64,000 bases of DNA from NCBI RefSeq assembly GCF_000277645.1, contig NZ_AKGG01000016.1, forward strand, positions 1-64,000, in the 5' to 3' direction. The DNA comes from Weissella koreensis KCTC 3621 (GTDB lineage Bacteria; Bacillota; Bacilli; Lactobacillales; Lactobacillaceae). The notes below the pieces were generated by a model. That model ran no database searches. It saw only the letters and a program-made list of their open reading frames with translations, and was not told the DNA's origin. Shown here one piece after another: positions 8,623 to 16,065 of this stretch (positions are counted from its first letter, which is position 1; each line of letters opens with the position of its first letter). A program made the position numbers and the translations under genes.

Positions 8623-10749
8623 CTACATCCGAAGATGTTGGTCTTTACCCTTAGCAACTGATGGAATAATCAGTAAATCAAACACAAAGAAGATAGTCAT
8701 CGCAACTAAAGCTACATAAAATAGTTTAAAACGGCCTAAATCATTCCAGAATGGTATCCGCTTCACAGTAACATTCTTATACCATTTACTATTAGTCGAG
8801 ATATGAATTGTCATCCTATCCTTGCCATCGATCGTATATCCCTTTGGGGCAAGAACTTCTTTACTTTCCCCCGTCACCCCTTTAATTGTTATATTTGATA
8901 TATCCGTTTTACCCTCAGTTTTAAAATATAAAATAATAGTTTTTGGCTGTGGAGCAACCCTTATATCAATAGTTTGATCATAATCTTGATTGAAGACATA
9001 ACTTTTCGGATTACCTGCTAAGGTCTTATATCCTGCCGTAGATGCGTTCGAAATATTATATTTTTCATTATAAGGCGAGGTTATCTTCTCGACACCTACA
9101 ACTTTATTAGAGTCAATATTGATATATCGAATTAACGCATTCCGTAACCACGGTTGTTTGGGTGAAAGATTATCATTATTGGGTTTAATATCATTATGAT
9201 AAGTTCTTTCATCAATTGGTAAACTTTCATTCCGAATTTTTTTGGACTGTCCGACCTCTTCATTTGGAATTATTTTCTTTTGAAGCTGACCAAAAAATTG
9301 TTGATATAAATTCATGATTTCTTCAACAAATGGATTATTTTTTTGTGGAACTTTTCTTAACGGTACGGAATTATCTAAATATGTTTTAGTCAATCCATAG
9401 TATTGAGCAAACCAAGTATTAGACCACTGATTTTCTGGATGATCACTAGCCGTTATATATGGCGTCCCATCATACGGATTATATGGATTAGTCGTAGTCT
9501 CCATCCCAGGGACACGGGATTCATGCTTCCCCGCAGCTTTCGCTTCTTTTGATATAATTTCATCCGTATAAAAACGCTTATACGAATTTTGCACATCTTT
9601 TAAATTAAACGTGTAACTTGCAACACCTGCAAAAATCATCCAAGCAATAAATAAAATGATTGGCAGATATGTCCATTTACTCCAAAGTCTTAGCTCTTGC
9701 CAAGCCTCTACAAAAAATAATAAGGCAATTATAAACAAAATATTTGAGGCAAACCACATTCTATTTGGAGTAATTGGTGAAATGATAAGTGCGCCGATTC
9801 CAGCAAAACCGGAAAACAAAAAGATCAGCCCTTTAATTGTTAAATCTTGACTTGTTGAATCCAAACTTTTCCGACTAAAGCACAATACAATCAACAACGC
9901 TAAAATAATCAGCAGCAGCCAACCAGAATTTTGCATAGTTCCAGTAATTAAATTTTGAATATGAACTAGTAAACTAACTTTTTCTCCATAATTAGAAGTT
10001 TCAGAAGATCCAGATGATAAGTTTAGCTGCATTAAAAAGGCAATAAAAACAGCAATCACACCACCTATTTGAGTGAAGATACCAGCATCAGATTCCCTAG
10101 CTGTTTTAAAATTATAAATCGTCAACAAAAGAGTAACCAAAATAGCCGTCGACCCTGCAACTTCATTAGTAAATCCTGTTAAAACACCTAAGATAACCAA
10201 TCCGATCCCCGCAAGTTTGGTAAATCGCATTACCTTGACATTGAAACGATATGGCATAAAAAATAGTAAGACAATAACTGTAGCCCACAAATAGTTAGCC
10301 GCCCCACTTACCCAAAGGACTGTGGTTCCAAGACCTGGTAAAAAGAACCACATCATTAAAAATGTCGCACCTAGTTGTAGCGGACGAAATAATACTCTTC
10401 GTCCAGAAATCAGCACATTTAACAAAACACCAACTATCACATAAATTAATGAATTTATTATATTAAAAACAGCTTTTGGAACTTGCATCGCCAAAATTTC
10501 AAAAATAATGGACGTCATTCTTCCATTCCATATTGTCATATGTGTAATGACTGCGGAAATATAATCAAACAAATGGTGATATTCACTTAATTCAGCAGTT
10601 GGCCAGGCTCCACGATAAATAAAATGGTATAAAAAATCATCCCCTGTATAACCAGAAAAATTATTTATATTAAGAATAAAAAGATACGAAATTCCAATTA
10701 TGACGAAACTTATAATAATAGACAGTAGTTGATTTATCTTTTTACTCAT
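8623..10749 (-). CDS. Large polytopic membrane protein, DUF6056-like (putative GT-C fold)
   Basis: This 708-residue membrane protein has a first membrane segment at about 7-28 and an extracytoplasmic loop carrying GDDF (about residues 36-39). A GDDF-type acidic pair in the first loop is typical of GT-C-like glycosyltransferases and DUF6056 proteins. About ten further hydrophobic segments run to roughly residue 380. A long soluble part (about 390-670) ends in a beta-rich stretch, and there is one last membrane helix. It may use a lipid-linked sugar at the cell surface, but this is inference. Its ATG overlaps the stop of the small gene upstream (ATGA), so the pair is co-translated. Confidence 0.7.
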   Translation of the reverse strand: MSKKINQLLSIIISFVIIGISYLFILNINNFSGYTGDDFLYHFIYRGAWPTAELSEYHHLFDYISAVITHMTIWNGRMTSIIFEILAMQVPKAVFNIINSLIYVIVGVLLNVLISGRRVLFRPLQLGATFLMMWFFLPGLGTTVLWVSGAANYLWATVIVLLFFMPYRFNVKVMRFTKLAGIGLVILGVLTGFTNEVAGSTAILVTLLLTIYNFKTARESDAGIFTQIGGVIAVFIAFLMQLNLSSGSSETSNYGEKVSLLVHIQNLITGTMQNSGWLLLIILALLIVLCFSRKSLDSTSQDLTIKGLIFLFSGFAGIGALIISPITPNRMWFASNILFIIALLFFVEAWQELRLWSKWTYLPIILFIAWMIFAGVASYTFNLKDVQNSYKRFYTDEIISKEAKAAGKHESRVPGMETTTNPYNPYDGTPYITASDHPENQWSNTWFAQYYGLTKTYLDNSVPLRKVPQKNNPFVEEIMNLYQQFFGQLQKKIIPNEEVGQSKKIRNESLPIDERTYHNDIKPNNDNLSPKQPWLRNALIRYINIDSNKVVGVEKITSPYNEKYNISNASTAGYKTLAGNPKSYVFNQDYDQTIDIRVAPQPKTIILYFKTEGKTDISNITIKGVTGESKEVLAPKGYTIDGKDRMTIHISTNSKWYKNVTVKRIPFWNDLGRFKLFYVALVAMTIFFVFDLLIIPSVAKGKDQHLRM

Positions 10750-10916
10750 GATTTCAAGGTCCTTACAAAATTATTGACTAAATCTTTGGTATTCTCTTGT
10801 ATTTCTAAGTCTGAATAGTGCTCTAATTCAGACCTCCAAATGGAAGTGGCGCTACCAATCCATCCCCAATTATTATCACTAAACTGAATATATCCTGGAA
10901 TAGCTTCATTGCTCAT
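10746..10916 (-). CDS. 56-codon small protein coupled to the DUF6056-like gene
   Basis: This short frame runs from ATG (10914-10916) to TGA (10746-10748). A strong AAAGGAGG ribosome binding site lies 7-8 bases upstream. The stop overlaps the next start as ATGA, the arrangement of translational coupling. The product begins MSNEAIPGYIQFSDNNWGW and ends NNFVRTLKS. It is polar and Trp/Tyr-rich at its N-terminal half, with no membrane helix and no signal peptide. I do not recognise the family. It may be a genuine partner of the membrane protein, or the surviving tail of a larger gene that kept its own start. Confidence 0.6.
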   Translation of the reverse strand: MSNEAIPGYIQFSDNNWGWIGSATSIWRSELEHYSDLEIQENTKDLVNNFVRTLKS

Positions 10917-11226
10917 TTTTATTCCTCCTTTAATTCATTAAAATAATTGTGAATAAATTAATTTACATATATATAATACGTTAATGATAGTTATTTTGTA
11001 AAATTAAATTATTAATAATATAAAAAACAATTTAACATACTTCTATCTAAATAAAAAACATAGAAGCTCATAAGCATAGCCTTAATATCTTTAAACTGCT
11101 TAGTAGAAACAAAAGTACCGCCTAATTGGTATTTAATCTATCCTGCCTATGATAAAAATAAGATTAATGTTAAACCAATCAACTATCATCTCGCTTGATT
11201 GCGATACTTATTTTTCTGAAGTATAT
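10917..11226. other. Intergenic region with a possible minus-strand gene remnant
   Basis: The part next to the small gene holds its ribosome binding site and AT-rich promoter-like sequence. There is a 7-bp inverted repeat at about 11040-11066. On the minus strand around 11050-11215 short open pieces read like protein (for example YQLGGTFVSTKQFKDIKAML) but are broken by stops and frame changes. This may be a decayed gene that I cannot name. Confidence 0.3.
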
Positions 11227-11268
11227 AAAAATCCCAATATTGGATTTTAGTCCAATATTGGGTTTTAA
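11227..11268 (-). terminator. Terminator after pnuC
   Basis: A 12-bp perfect stem (11233-11244 with 11251-11262) is followed by T-rich sequence on the minus strand. It lies 40 bases past the pnuC stop. The plus side is also followed by TTTT, so it may act in both directions. Confidence 0.85.
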
Positions 11269-11307
11269 CTTCACTACCATATATAGATAGCTTTTATTTT
11301 TAAATGT

Positions 11308-12087
11308 TTAATCTTTATTCTTATATGACCAAGAGCTGATGGTCAAAGCAAATCCGTCATTCATTAAATACAAAATATAGTTAAAGAATAATACCAAAGA
11401 ACCAGGATGACCAGATTTCAATGTAATCCCCCATAACACAATCGAAAAGATTCCACTAAAGGTAAACCCAATATAGGCTGACTTATAGCGGAACAAAAGA
11501 AGCATTCCTGACATAACTCCCAAGGTTGCTTCAAATGAATCAATCACAGCGCGAGGGCTATGAAAAACATTCATATCCATGAAGAATAAGAAGGCCCATA
11601 ATAAAATTCCACCAAGTGAGAGCATAGTATATCCAAACTTATCCATATTATGAGTCTCACGTGCTGTCCAACGATCCCCAATCATAAGGGAACCTACATC
11701 AAGCGTCATTCCATAAACAAATTGCATAAATGCATTGGCGTAGTTTCCTGTAGCTATAGAAACTGAAGCGATTAACGCTGCAGAAATTAAGCCTGCCAAA
11801 CCTTGAAGTCGAGAACTGTTCGAAATGGCACATACACAGGTAAATCCAATAATGGATCCCAACCATGACGGAATCGAAAGAGTATTAAATGGCGTCATAA
11901 CGAATCCGGTATATGTTAATACTGCTAAACCGAAGGCCCAAAAAGCATAGTACGTTTTTGACCATCCAGAAACGCCTCGGACATAAAACTGTGGAGACAA
12001 TACTTCTTTAAAATTAGCCTTAACTTCTTTCCAAGAAAGGTTACTAAAAATATTGTCTGAAAAATGAGACTTACTTACGTGTTGCAT
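11308..12087 (-). CDS. pnuC: PnuC-family nicotinamide riboside-type vitamin transporter
   Basis: This 259-residue integral membrane protein has about seven hydrophobic segments between residues 46 and 250. A soluble N-terminus of about 40 residues is followed by the FYVRGVSGWSKTYY stretch just before the first helix. The central NAFMQFVYGMTLDVGSLMIG region fits the PnuC family, which brings in nicotinamide riboside for NAD salvage by facilitated diffusion. The exact substrate is not proven; related Pnu proteins carry riboflavin or thiamin. The ATG is preceded by a T-run and a poor ribosome binding site (UAGG). Together with the long structured leader upstream this suggests regulated translation or attenuation. 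Confidence 0.78.
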   Translation of the reverse strand: MQHVSKSHFSDNIFSNLSWKEVKANFKEVLSPQFYVRGVSGWSKTYYAFWAFGLAVLTYTGFVMTPFNTLSIPSWLGSIIGFTCVCAISNSSRLQGLAGLISAALIASVSIATGNYANAFMQFVYGMTLDVGSLMIGDRWTARETHNMDKFGYTMLSLGGILLWAFLFFMDMNVFHSPRAVIDSFEATLGVMSGMLLLFRYKSAYIGFTFSGIFSIVLWGITLKSGHPGSLVLFFNYILYLMNDGFALTISSWSYKNKD

Positions 12088-12090
12088 GAA

Positions 12091-12320
12091 AAAAATTACC
12101 TATATCTGCTTCATCTTATATAACGTTCGACTGCAGTTCCTTTTATTGACCATCGCGCAGGCCCGGTTGTTTATTTCTGTCAGAGTTTGACCGTCTGACT
12201 TAGCTGCGGTACAGCTAAAGTTCTTTTATTTAATGCGCGCTTACTTCGCCCATAGCTAAGTTTATAGTGACATTCTAGGTCATAATATTATGGGGCACCG
12301 TGAAATAAAAATTACCTATC
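12091..12320 (-). ncRNA. Structured leader or small RNA upstream of pnuC (unidentified)
   Basis: Compared with its flanks this segment is GC-richer and can form several helices on the minus strand. Two local hairpins are TAGCTG..CAGCTA and GTCAGA..TCTGAC. A longer-range GCGCGCA..TGCGCG helix encloses them. An outer pairing joins a region near 12282-12292 to TAGGTAAT near 12095-12102. The outer helix is followed by seven T and then the pnuC ATG. The 13-mer ATAGGTAATTTTT occurs at both ends of the segment (12307-12319 and 12091-12103). It could be a riboswitch controlling pnuC (NAD-related switches exist for pnuC in other bacteria) or a stand-alone RNA. I cannot match it to a known consensus. 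Confidence 0.45.
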
Positions 12321-12725
12321 CCTTTATTCTATGATGTCGGTCTTTATTTACCGATCCAAATGATTTATATTCATACCTTTCGAGCATAAGATGATAATTA
12401 TCGAAAAAAAAAGAATATTATATAATAATGTTTATATATAATATTCAATATATAATATTTAGTTATCTTTAAATTGATACTACTTTTACCTAAGAATTAT
12501 TAACTGTTTCAGTTTAATAATTGTCTGATTTTACCGTCAAATAAATGCGCAACTAACCCAACATCAAAATAAAATCAACTTAAACTATTATACGCTCGTT
12601 TCTGTCTTTTACAACTGAAGTATTCTTCCTATAATTTCAAAAGTATCTAGCCTTCATTCATCACTTAATCGTTGTTTTTTTAATATCACTTAATATCTAT
12701 AGCTTAAATTTATTTAAAAACATTT
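12321..12725. other. AT-rich intergenic region with a candidate minus-strand promoter
   Basis: No gene is visible. A 12-bp hairpin with one bulge lies at 12495-12522 without a T-run. On the minus strand TTGTAA (12609-12614) and TATAAT (12587-12592), 16 bases apart, form a good promoter. The first gene reached is pnuC about 490 bases downstream, so this would give pnuC a very long leader. A further small hairpin (TCGGT..ACCGA) is near 12338-12355. Confidence 0.5.
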
Positions 12726-13188
12726 TTATTTACGTTTCTTCCAAATTACCAATCCTGCTAATGAAGCAAGGACAGCACTTACAATTCCGGCGAATGTAAC
12801 TTTTTCTGCTTACGTATTTGGCAAAAATGTTTGAGCACCATTGACTACATTATTGATTGGCGAGTTATTACCATTTGTGTTTGAATTATTATTGGTTCCC
12901 GAATTAACTATCATTTGCGCCTGAGTTATTATCATTACCGGAATTATTTGGTTTATCTGGATCAGTAGGAACTACTGGCTTGGTTGGTGTATTTGTTCCA
13001 ATAGTCTTATACACGTAGGTTACAACTTGGCCATCAGCTGTGTACTTTTCAGTTCATTTACCTTCAACCTTGTCAAAGACATATCCTTGAATATCTTTCT
13101 TGTCTGTCTTATATTCTGTTCCAACCTTTCCGATTGTCATAACTGAGTTTGATATTTATTTTCCATAATAGTCTATTGATGGTGTAGC
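12726..13188 (-). pseudogene. Decayed MucBP-repeat LPXTG surface protein, C-terminal part
   Basis: Read on the minus strand this encodes the end of a cell-wall-anchored adhesin. A MucBP repeat (IGKVGTEYKTDKKDIQGYVF ... QVVTYVYK) is followed by a Pro/Asn/Gly-rich spacer, a sorting motif LPNT, a hydrophobic helix (GIVSALLASLAGLVIW) and a KKRK tail. It is broken several times. A TAA stands before the repeat, a TGA lies where the MucBP repeat has Trp, a frameshift falls in the Asn-rich spacer, and a TAA replaces the Gly of LPXTG. No 5' part with a signal peptide is present. It is a dead remnant. Confidence 0.82.
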
Positions 13189-13301
13189 AAAAAAATTTAC
13201 ACAATTTTTCCTTTCAACTTAAATGTTATTCCTGTAACATCATTTTTTTCATTATTAAAAACCATTAAAATAATATCTTCTATATGTTTTCAAAAACAAC
13301 A

Positions 13302-13343
13302 CAAAAAAGCCCATCAGATCAACTAGTGACCTAATGGGCTTTA
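13302..13343 (-). terminator. Terminator after rpmA
   Basis: The hairpin GCCCAT..ATGGGC, with an inner imperfect stem over AACTAG, is followed on the minus strand by six T. It resembles the terminator at 8547-8584 in loop sequence. Confidence 0.85.
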
Positions 13344-13362
13344 TTATAATTGATTTTTAGAA

Positions 13363-13674
13363 TTACTTTGCAATAACAGTCTTATACTCTTCACGAGAAA
13401 TAACTGAAACTTGGCGCTTGTCACGGCCCAAACGACCGAACTTTACCACACCATCAGCTTTGGCATACAAAGTATCATCATTTCCGCGACCAACGTTTGC
13501 ACCTGGGTAGATGTGTGTTCCACGTTGACGGTAAATGATTGATCCTGCCTTGATGTCTTGTCCATCGGCACGCTTTGTACCTAGGCGACGACCTGCTGAA
13601 TCACGTCCGTTAGCAGATGAACCTCCACCTTTGTGGTGGGCAAGCATCGTCAAGTTAGTCAAATTCAATTGCAT
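13363..13674 (-). CDS. rpmA: 50S ribosomal protein L27
   Basis: This 103-residue bL27 lies at the peptidyl-transferase centre of the large ribosomal subunit. The core motif [19 protein letters not shown] is clear. In Firmicutes L27 has a short N-terminal extension removed by the protease Prp before its AHHKGG-like start. Here the extension is [11 protein letters not shown], with ML instead of the usual FF before the Ala. AGGAGG precedes the ATG. It follows rplU by only 29 nt, so the prp gene usually found between them in Firmicutes is absent here. Confidence 0.96.
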   Translation of the reverse strand: MQLNLTNLTMLAHHKGGGSSANGRDSAGRRLGTKRADGQDIKAGSIIYRQRGTHIYPGANVGRGNDDTLYAKADGVVKFGRLGRDKRQVSVISREEYKTVIAK

Positions 13675-13703
13675 GATTTTATCCTCCTATATTCGATGTA
13701 CGA

Positions 13704-14006
13704 TTAAGCAATAGTGTCAATGACAACCTTAGTATAAGGTTGGCGATGACCTTGCTTACTGTGTGAGTGCTTCTTTGGCTTGTACTTAAAAGTAACAACC
13801 TTCTTTTCCTTACCATGCTTAGCAACAGTTCCAGAAACTGAAGCACCGTCAACGTAAGGTGCACCTACAGTACCATCTGCGTAGACAACTTTGTCAAAGA
13901 CAACTTTGTCACCTTCTGCAGCGTCCTTCTTTTCGACGTAAATTACGTCACCGGCAGAAACCTTATATTGCTTTCCACCATCCTCAATGATTGCATATGA
14001 TGCCAT
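13704..14006 (-). CDS. rplU: 50S ribosomal protein L21
   Basis: This 100-residue bL21 binds 23S rRNA in the large subunit. It starts [16 protein letters not shown], the canonical L21 beginning. The ATG at 14004-14006 is chosen because AGGAGG stands 9 bases upstream; an upstream in-frame start at 14117 would run through the leader. The C-terminal basic [15 protein letters not shown] stretch is typical. It is first in an rplU-rpmA operon behind a structured leader. Confidence 0.97.
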   Translation of the reverse strand: MASYAIIEDGGKQYKVSAGDVIYVEKKDAAEGDKVVFDKVVYADGTVGAPYVDGASVSGTVAKHGKEKKVVTFKYKPKKHSHSKQGHRQPYTKVVIDTIA

Positions 14007-14023
14007 GAGTATGAGACCTCCTA

Positions 14024-14118
14024 TTAGATATATTATATAACTTAGACTCACCTTATCCGCAGTCGACGACTTTAAAACGGGGTTCGAGTGGTTGCAGTTT
14101 GTGGAAGCCACAAACACA
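14024..14118 (-). promoter_or_regulatory. Probable L21 ribosomal-protein leader
   Basis: The transcript between the rplU promoter and its ribosome binding site is about 100 nt. It contains a hairpin GTTTGTGG..CCACAAAC and a downstream GTCGACTGCGGATAAGGTGAG stretch, here split only for naming. Such leaders in Bacilli bind L21 and regulate the operon by feedback. The match to the published L21 leader is from memory and should be tested with a covariance model. Confidence 0.55.
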
Positions 14119-14126
14119 ACATTATC

Positions 14127-14155
14127 ATTTTACTTTATTTACTTGAACTTTTCAA
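14127..14155 (-). promoter_or_regulatory. rplU promoter
   Basis: A minus-strand -35 TTGAAA (14150-14155) and -10 TAAAAT (14127-14132) are separated by exactly 17 bases. They lie between the dnaB stop and the rplU leader. Confidence 0.75.
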
Positions 14156-14184
14156 GACTTGAATTAATTTTTACATCAAAAATG

Positions 14185-15591
14185 TTACCTAAATGGATTA
14201 TCGTCATCATTATGATAGTAATCAAAGTTTGAAAACTTACTATAATTTTTCTGGAATAACATCTTGGCTGTCCCACGTGAACCAGATCGATTCTTTTCAA
14301 TAATTAATTCAATAGGCCCATCTTCATCTTGTGTACCGGCAGCATTATTATCACCGTTTTCATCTTCTTGGCGATAATAATCTTCACGATACAAGAATCC
14401 TACAATGTCCGCATCCTGTTCAATTGATCCAGAATCACGAATGTCGGATAGAACTGGTCGCTTGTCCTGTCGTTGTTCCACTCCACGCGAAAGTTGAGCA
14501 AGGGCAATAATTGGCACTTCCAATTCCATCGCCATTTTTTTAATATTCCGAGAAACCGAAGAAACCGCTTGTTGTTGTGATTCGTTCGTAGTTCCTTCAA
14601 CCAGTTGCAAATAATCGATAATGACTAATCCTAATTGACCAGTTTTCTTTTTTAAGCGCCGTAACTTTGATCGAATCTCTGTAATTTTAATTCCTGCAGT
14701 GTCATCGATGTAAAGTTGCGTTCCACTCAAAGAAGCCATAGCAATCGTTAATTTACTCCACTCTTCGTCGGTCAGCGATCCCGTTCGCATATTTTGAGAA
14801 TTTATGTTACCTTCTGAAGCTAACATCCGATTAACCAAAGAAACAGCTGGCATTTCCAAAGAAAAAATGGCAACCGGTAAGCCGGGATTCATCACCGCCA
14901 CTTTTTGTGCAACATTTAGAACAAAGGCTGTCTTACCAACTGCTGGACGAGCTGCCACTACCACCATTTCACCAGGATGAAAACCAGTTGTTAAATTATC
15001 TAATTCCCGAAATCCAGACGCTAGTCCGGTAATTTTTTCATCCGTCCGTGCATTCCGCTCAATTTGGTCAAAGGATTCGTTGACAACTTGCGAGATAGCT
15101 TGAAAATCAGCATCTCCATCATTAATATCAATGTTATCCAATGAACCCGACATCCGAGCAATCAGATCTCCCACTGGCTCAACATCAGAATAACTTGATT
15201 CCGTTCCATCAGCTAAAACGTCTAATAATGAACGCCGTAAGGCCTTATCTTTGACAATTTGTGCATAAACAGCCGCATTACTGGCAATCGGTACAATCAT
15301 TCCCAATTCAGCGAAATAACTAGGTCCCCCTGAATTTTCCAATTGATTCATACTGCTCAACTGATCTTGAAGAACTAATGGATCAATTGGCCGGCCACTA
15401 TCATCTGCGGCTAACATCGCTTGATAAATCAAACGATTTCTGGTTTGAAAAAAGTCATTAACACTGACAATACTACTAATGGTAGCCAACGTATCGGTGG
15501 GATCTGTACTAATTAAAACTGATCCTAAAACAGCCTGCTCCGCAAAACTATCTTGAGGTGCGCTTTTATAATCAACGACTTCATCTGCCAT
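14185..15591 (-). CDS. dnaB: Replicative DNA helicase DnaB
   Basis: This 468-residue hexameric 5'-3' helicase of the replication fork has an N-terminal primase-interacting domain (about 10-115). The RecA-like C-terminal domain has Walker A ARPAVGKTA near residue 205, Walker B IIDYLQLV and the DnaB motif RDSGSIEQDAD. No intein is present. AGGAA precedes its ATG. It lies 17 nt after rplI, continuing the gdpP-rplI-dnaB order common in Firmicutes. Confidence 0.97.
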   Translation of the reverse strand: MADEVVDYKSAPQDSFAEQAVLGSVLISTDPTDTLATISSIVSVNDFFQTRNRLIYQAMLAADDSGRPIDPLVLQDQLSSMNQLENSGGPSYFAELGMIVPIASNAAVYAQIVKDKALRRSLLDVLADGTESSYSDVEPVGDLIARMSGSLDNIDINDGDADFQAISQVVNESFDQIERNARTDEKITGLASGFRELDNLTTGFHPGEMVVVAARPAVGKTAFVLNVAQKVAVMNPGLPVAIFSLEMPAVSLVNRMLASEGNINSQNMRTGSLTDEEWSKLTIAMASLSGTQLYIDDTAGIKITEIRSKLRRLKKKTGQLGLVIIDYLQLVEGTTNESQQQAVSSVSRNIKKMAMELEVPIIALAQLSRGVEQRQDKRPVLSDIRDSGSIEQDADIVGFLYREDYYRQEDENGDNNAAGTQDEDGPIELIIEKNRSGSRGTAKMLFQKNYSKFSNFDYYHNDDDNPFR

Positions 15592-15608
15592 ACTTTTAAT
15601 TCCTATTT

Positions 15609-16061
15609 TTATTGCTCATCTGTATGAATACGGAGGTTAGCTTCGACGTTCTTATGAAGCTTAACCTTCACATTCCGATACCCTAATGAGCGAATTGGTT
15701 CCTTCATGTCCATCTTACGTTTATCCAACTTGATACCTAATTGTTGTTCAGCGGCCACTACAATTTGCTTAGATGAAATTGCACCAAATAAGCGACCATC
15801 TGATCCAGCTTTTGCTTTTAATTCAATCACTGAATCTTCTTGTTCTAATTTAGTCTTTAAATCTTGAGCCAGTTTGATTTCTTCTGCAGCTTCTCGATCG
15901 GCCGCGCGCTTTTGGCCTTGCAATGCTGAAACATTCGCATTAGTTGCCACTTCTGCTTTTTTATTTTTAATTAAAAAATTATTTGCGTAACCATCTGGGA
16001 CTTCTTTAACTTCACCCTTTTTTCCACGGCCTTTAACATCTTCTAAGAAAATAACTTTCAT
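15609..16061 (-). CDS. rplI: 50S ribosomal protein L9
   Basis: This 150-residue bL9 has two RNA-binding ends joined by a long helix. The N-terminal domain is [20 protein letters not shown], followed by the N-LIKNKKAE box and the Ala/Glu/Lys-rich connecting helix. The ATG at 16061 is chosen over one 33 nt upstream because MKVIFLEDV is the universal start and GAGGAG stands 8 bases before it. That ribosome binding site is built from the last codons of gdpP, whose stop is only 4 nt upstream. Confidence 0.97.
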   Translation of the reverse strand: MKVIFLEDVKGRGKKGEVKEVPDGYANNFLIKNKKAEVATNANVSALQGQKRAADREAAEEIKLAQDLKTKLEQEDSVIELKAKAGSDGRLFGAISSKQIVVAAEQQLGIKLDKRKMDMKEPIRSLGYRNVKVKLHKNVEANLRIHTDEQ

Positions 16062-16065
16062 CTTT

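Noticed and set aside
12088..12320. T-box leader upstream of pnuC
   Set aside because: There is no T-box sequence (GGTGG-ACCGCG type) and no tRNA-like specifier context; the CACGGTGCCCC piece is not a match.
13679..13864. Open frame on the minus strand between and across rpmA/rplU, a candidate for the missing prp gene
   Set aside because: It overlaps the rplU coding region in another frame, is Leu/Arg/Ser-rich without Prp motifs, and has no ribosome binding site.
14007..14117. Upstream in-frame extension of rplU
   Set aside because: It runs through the L21-type leader; the AGGAGG-ATG at 14006 gives the standard L21 start.
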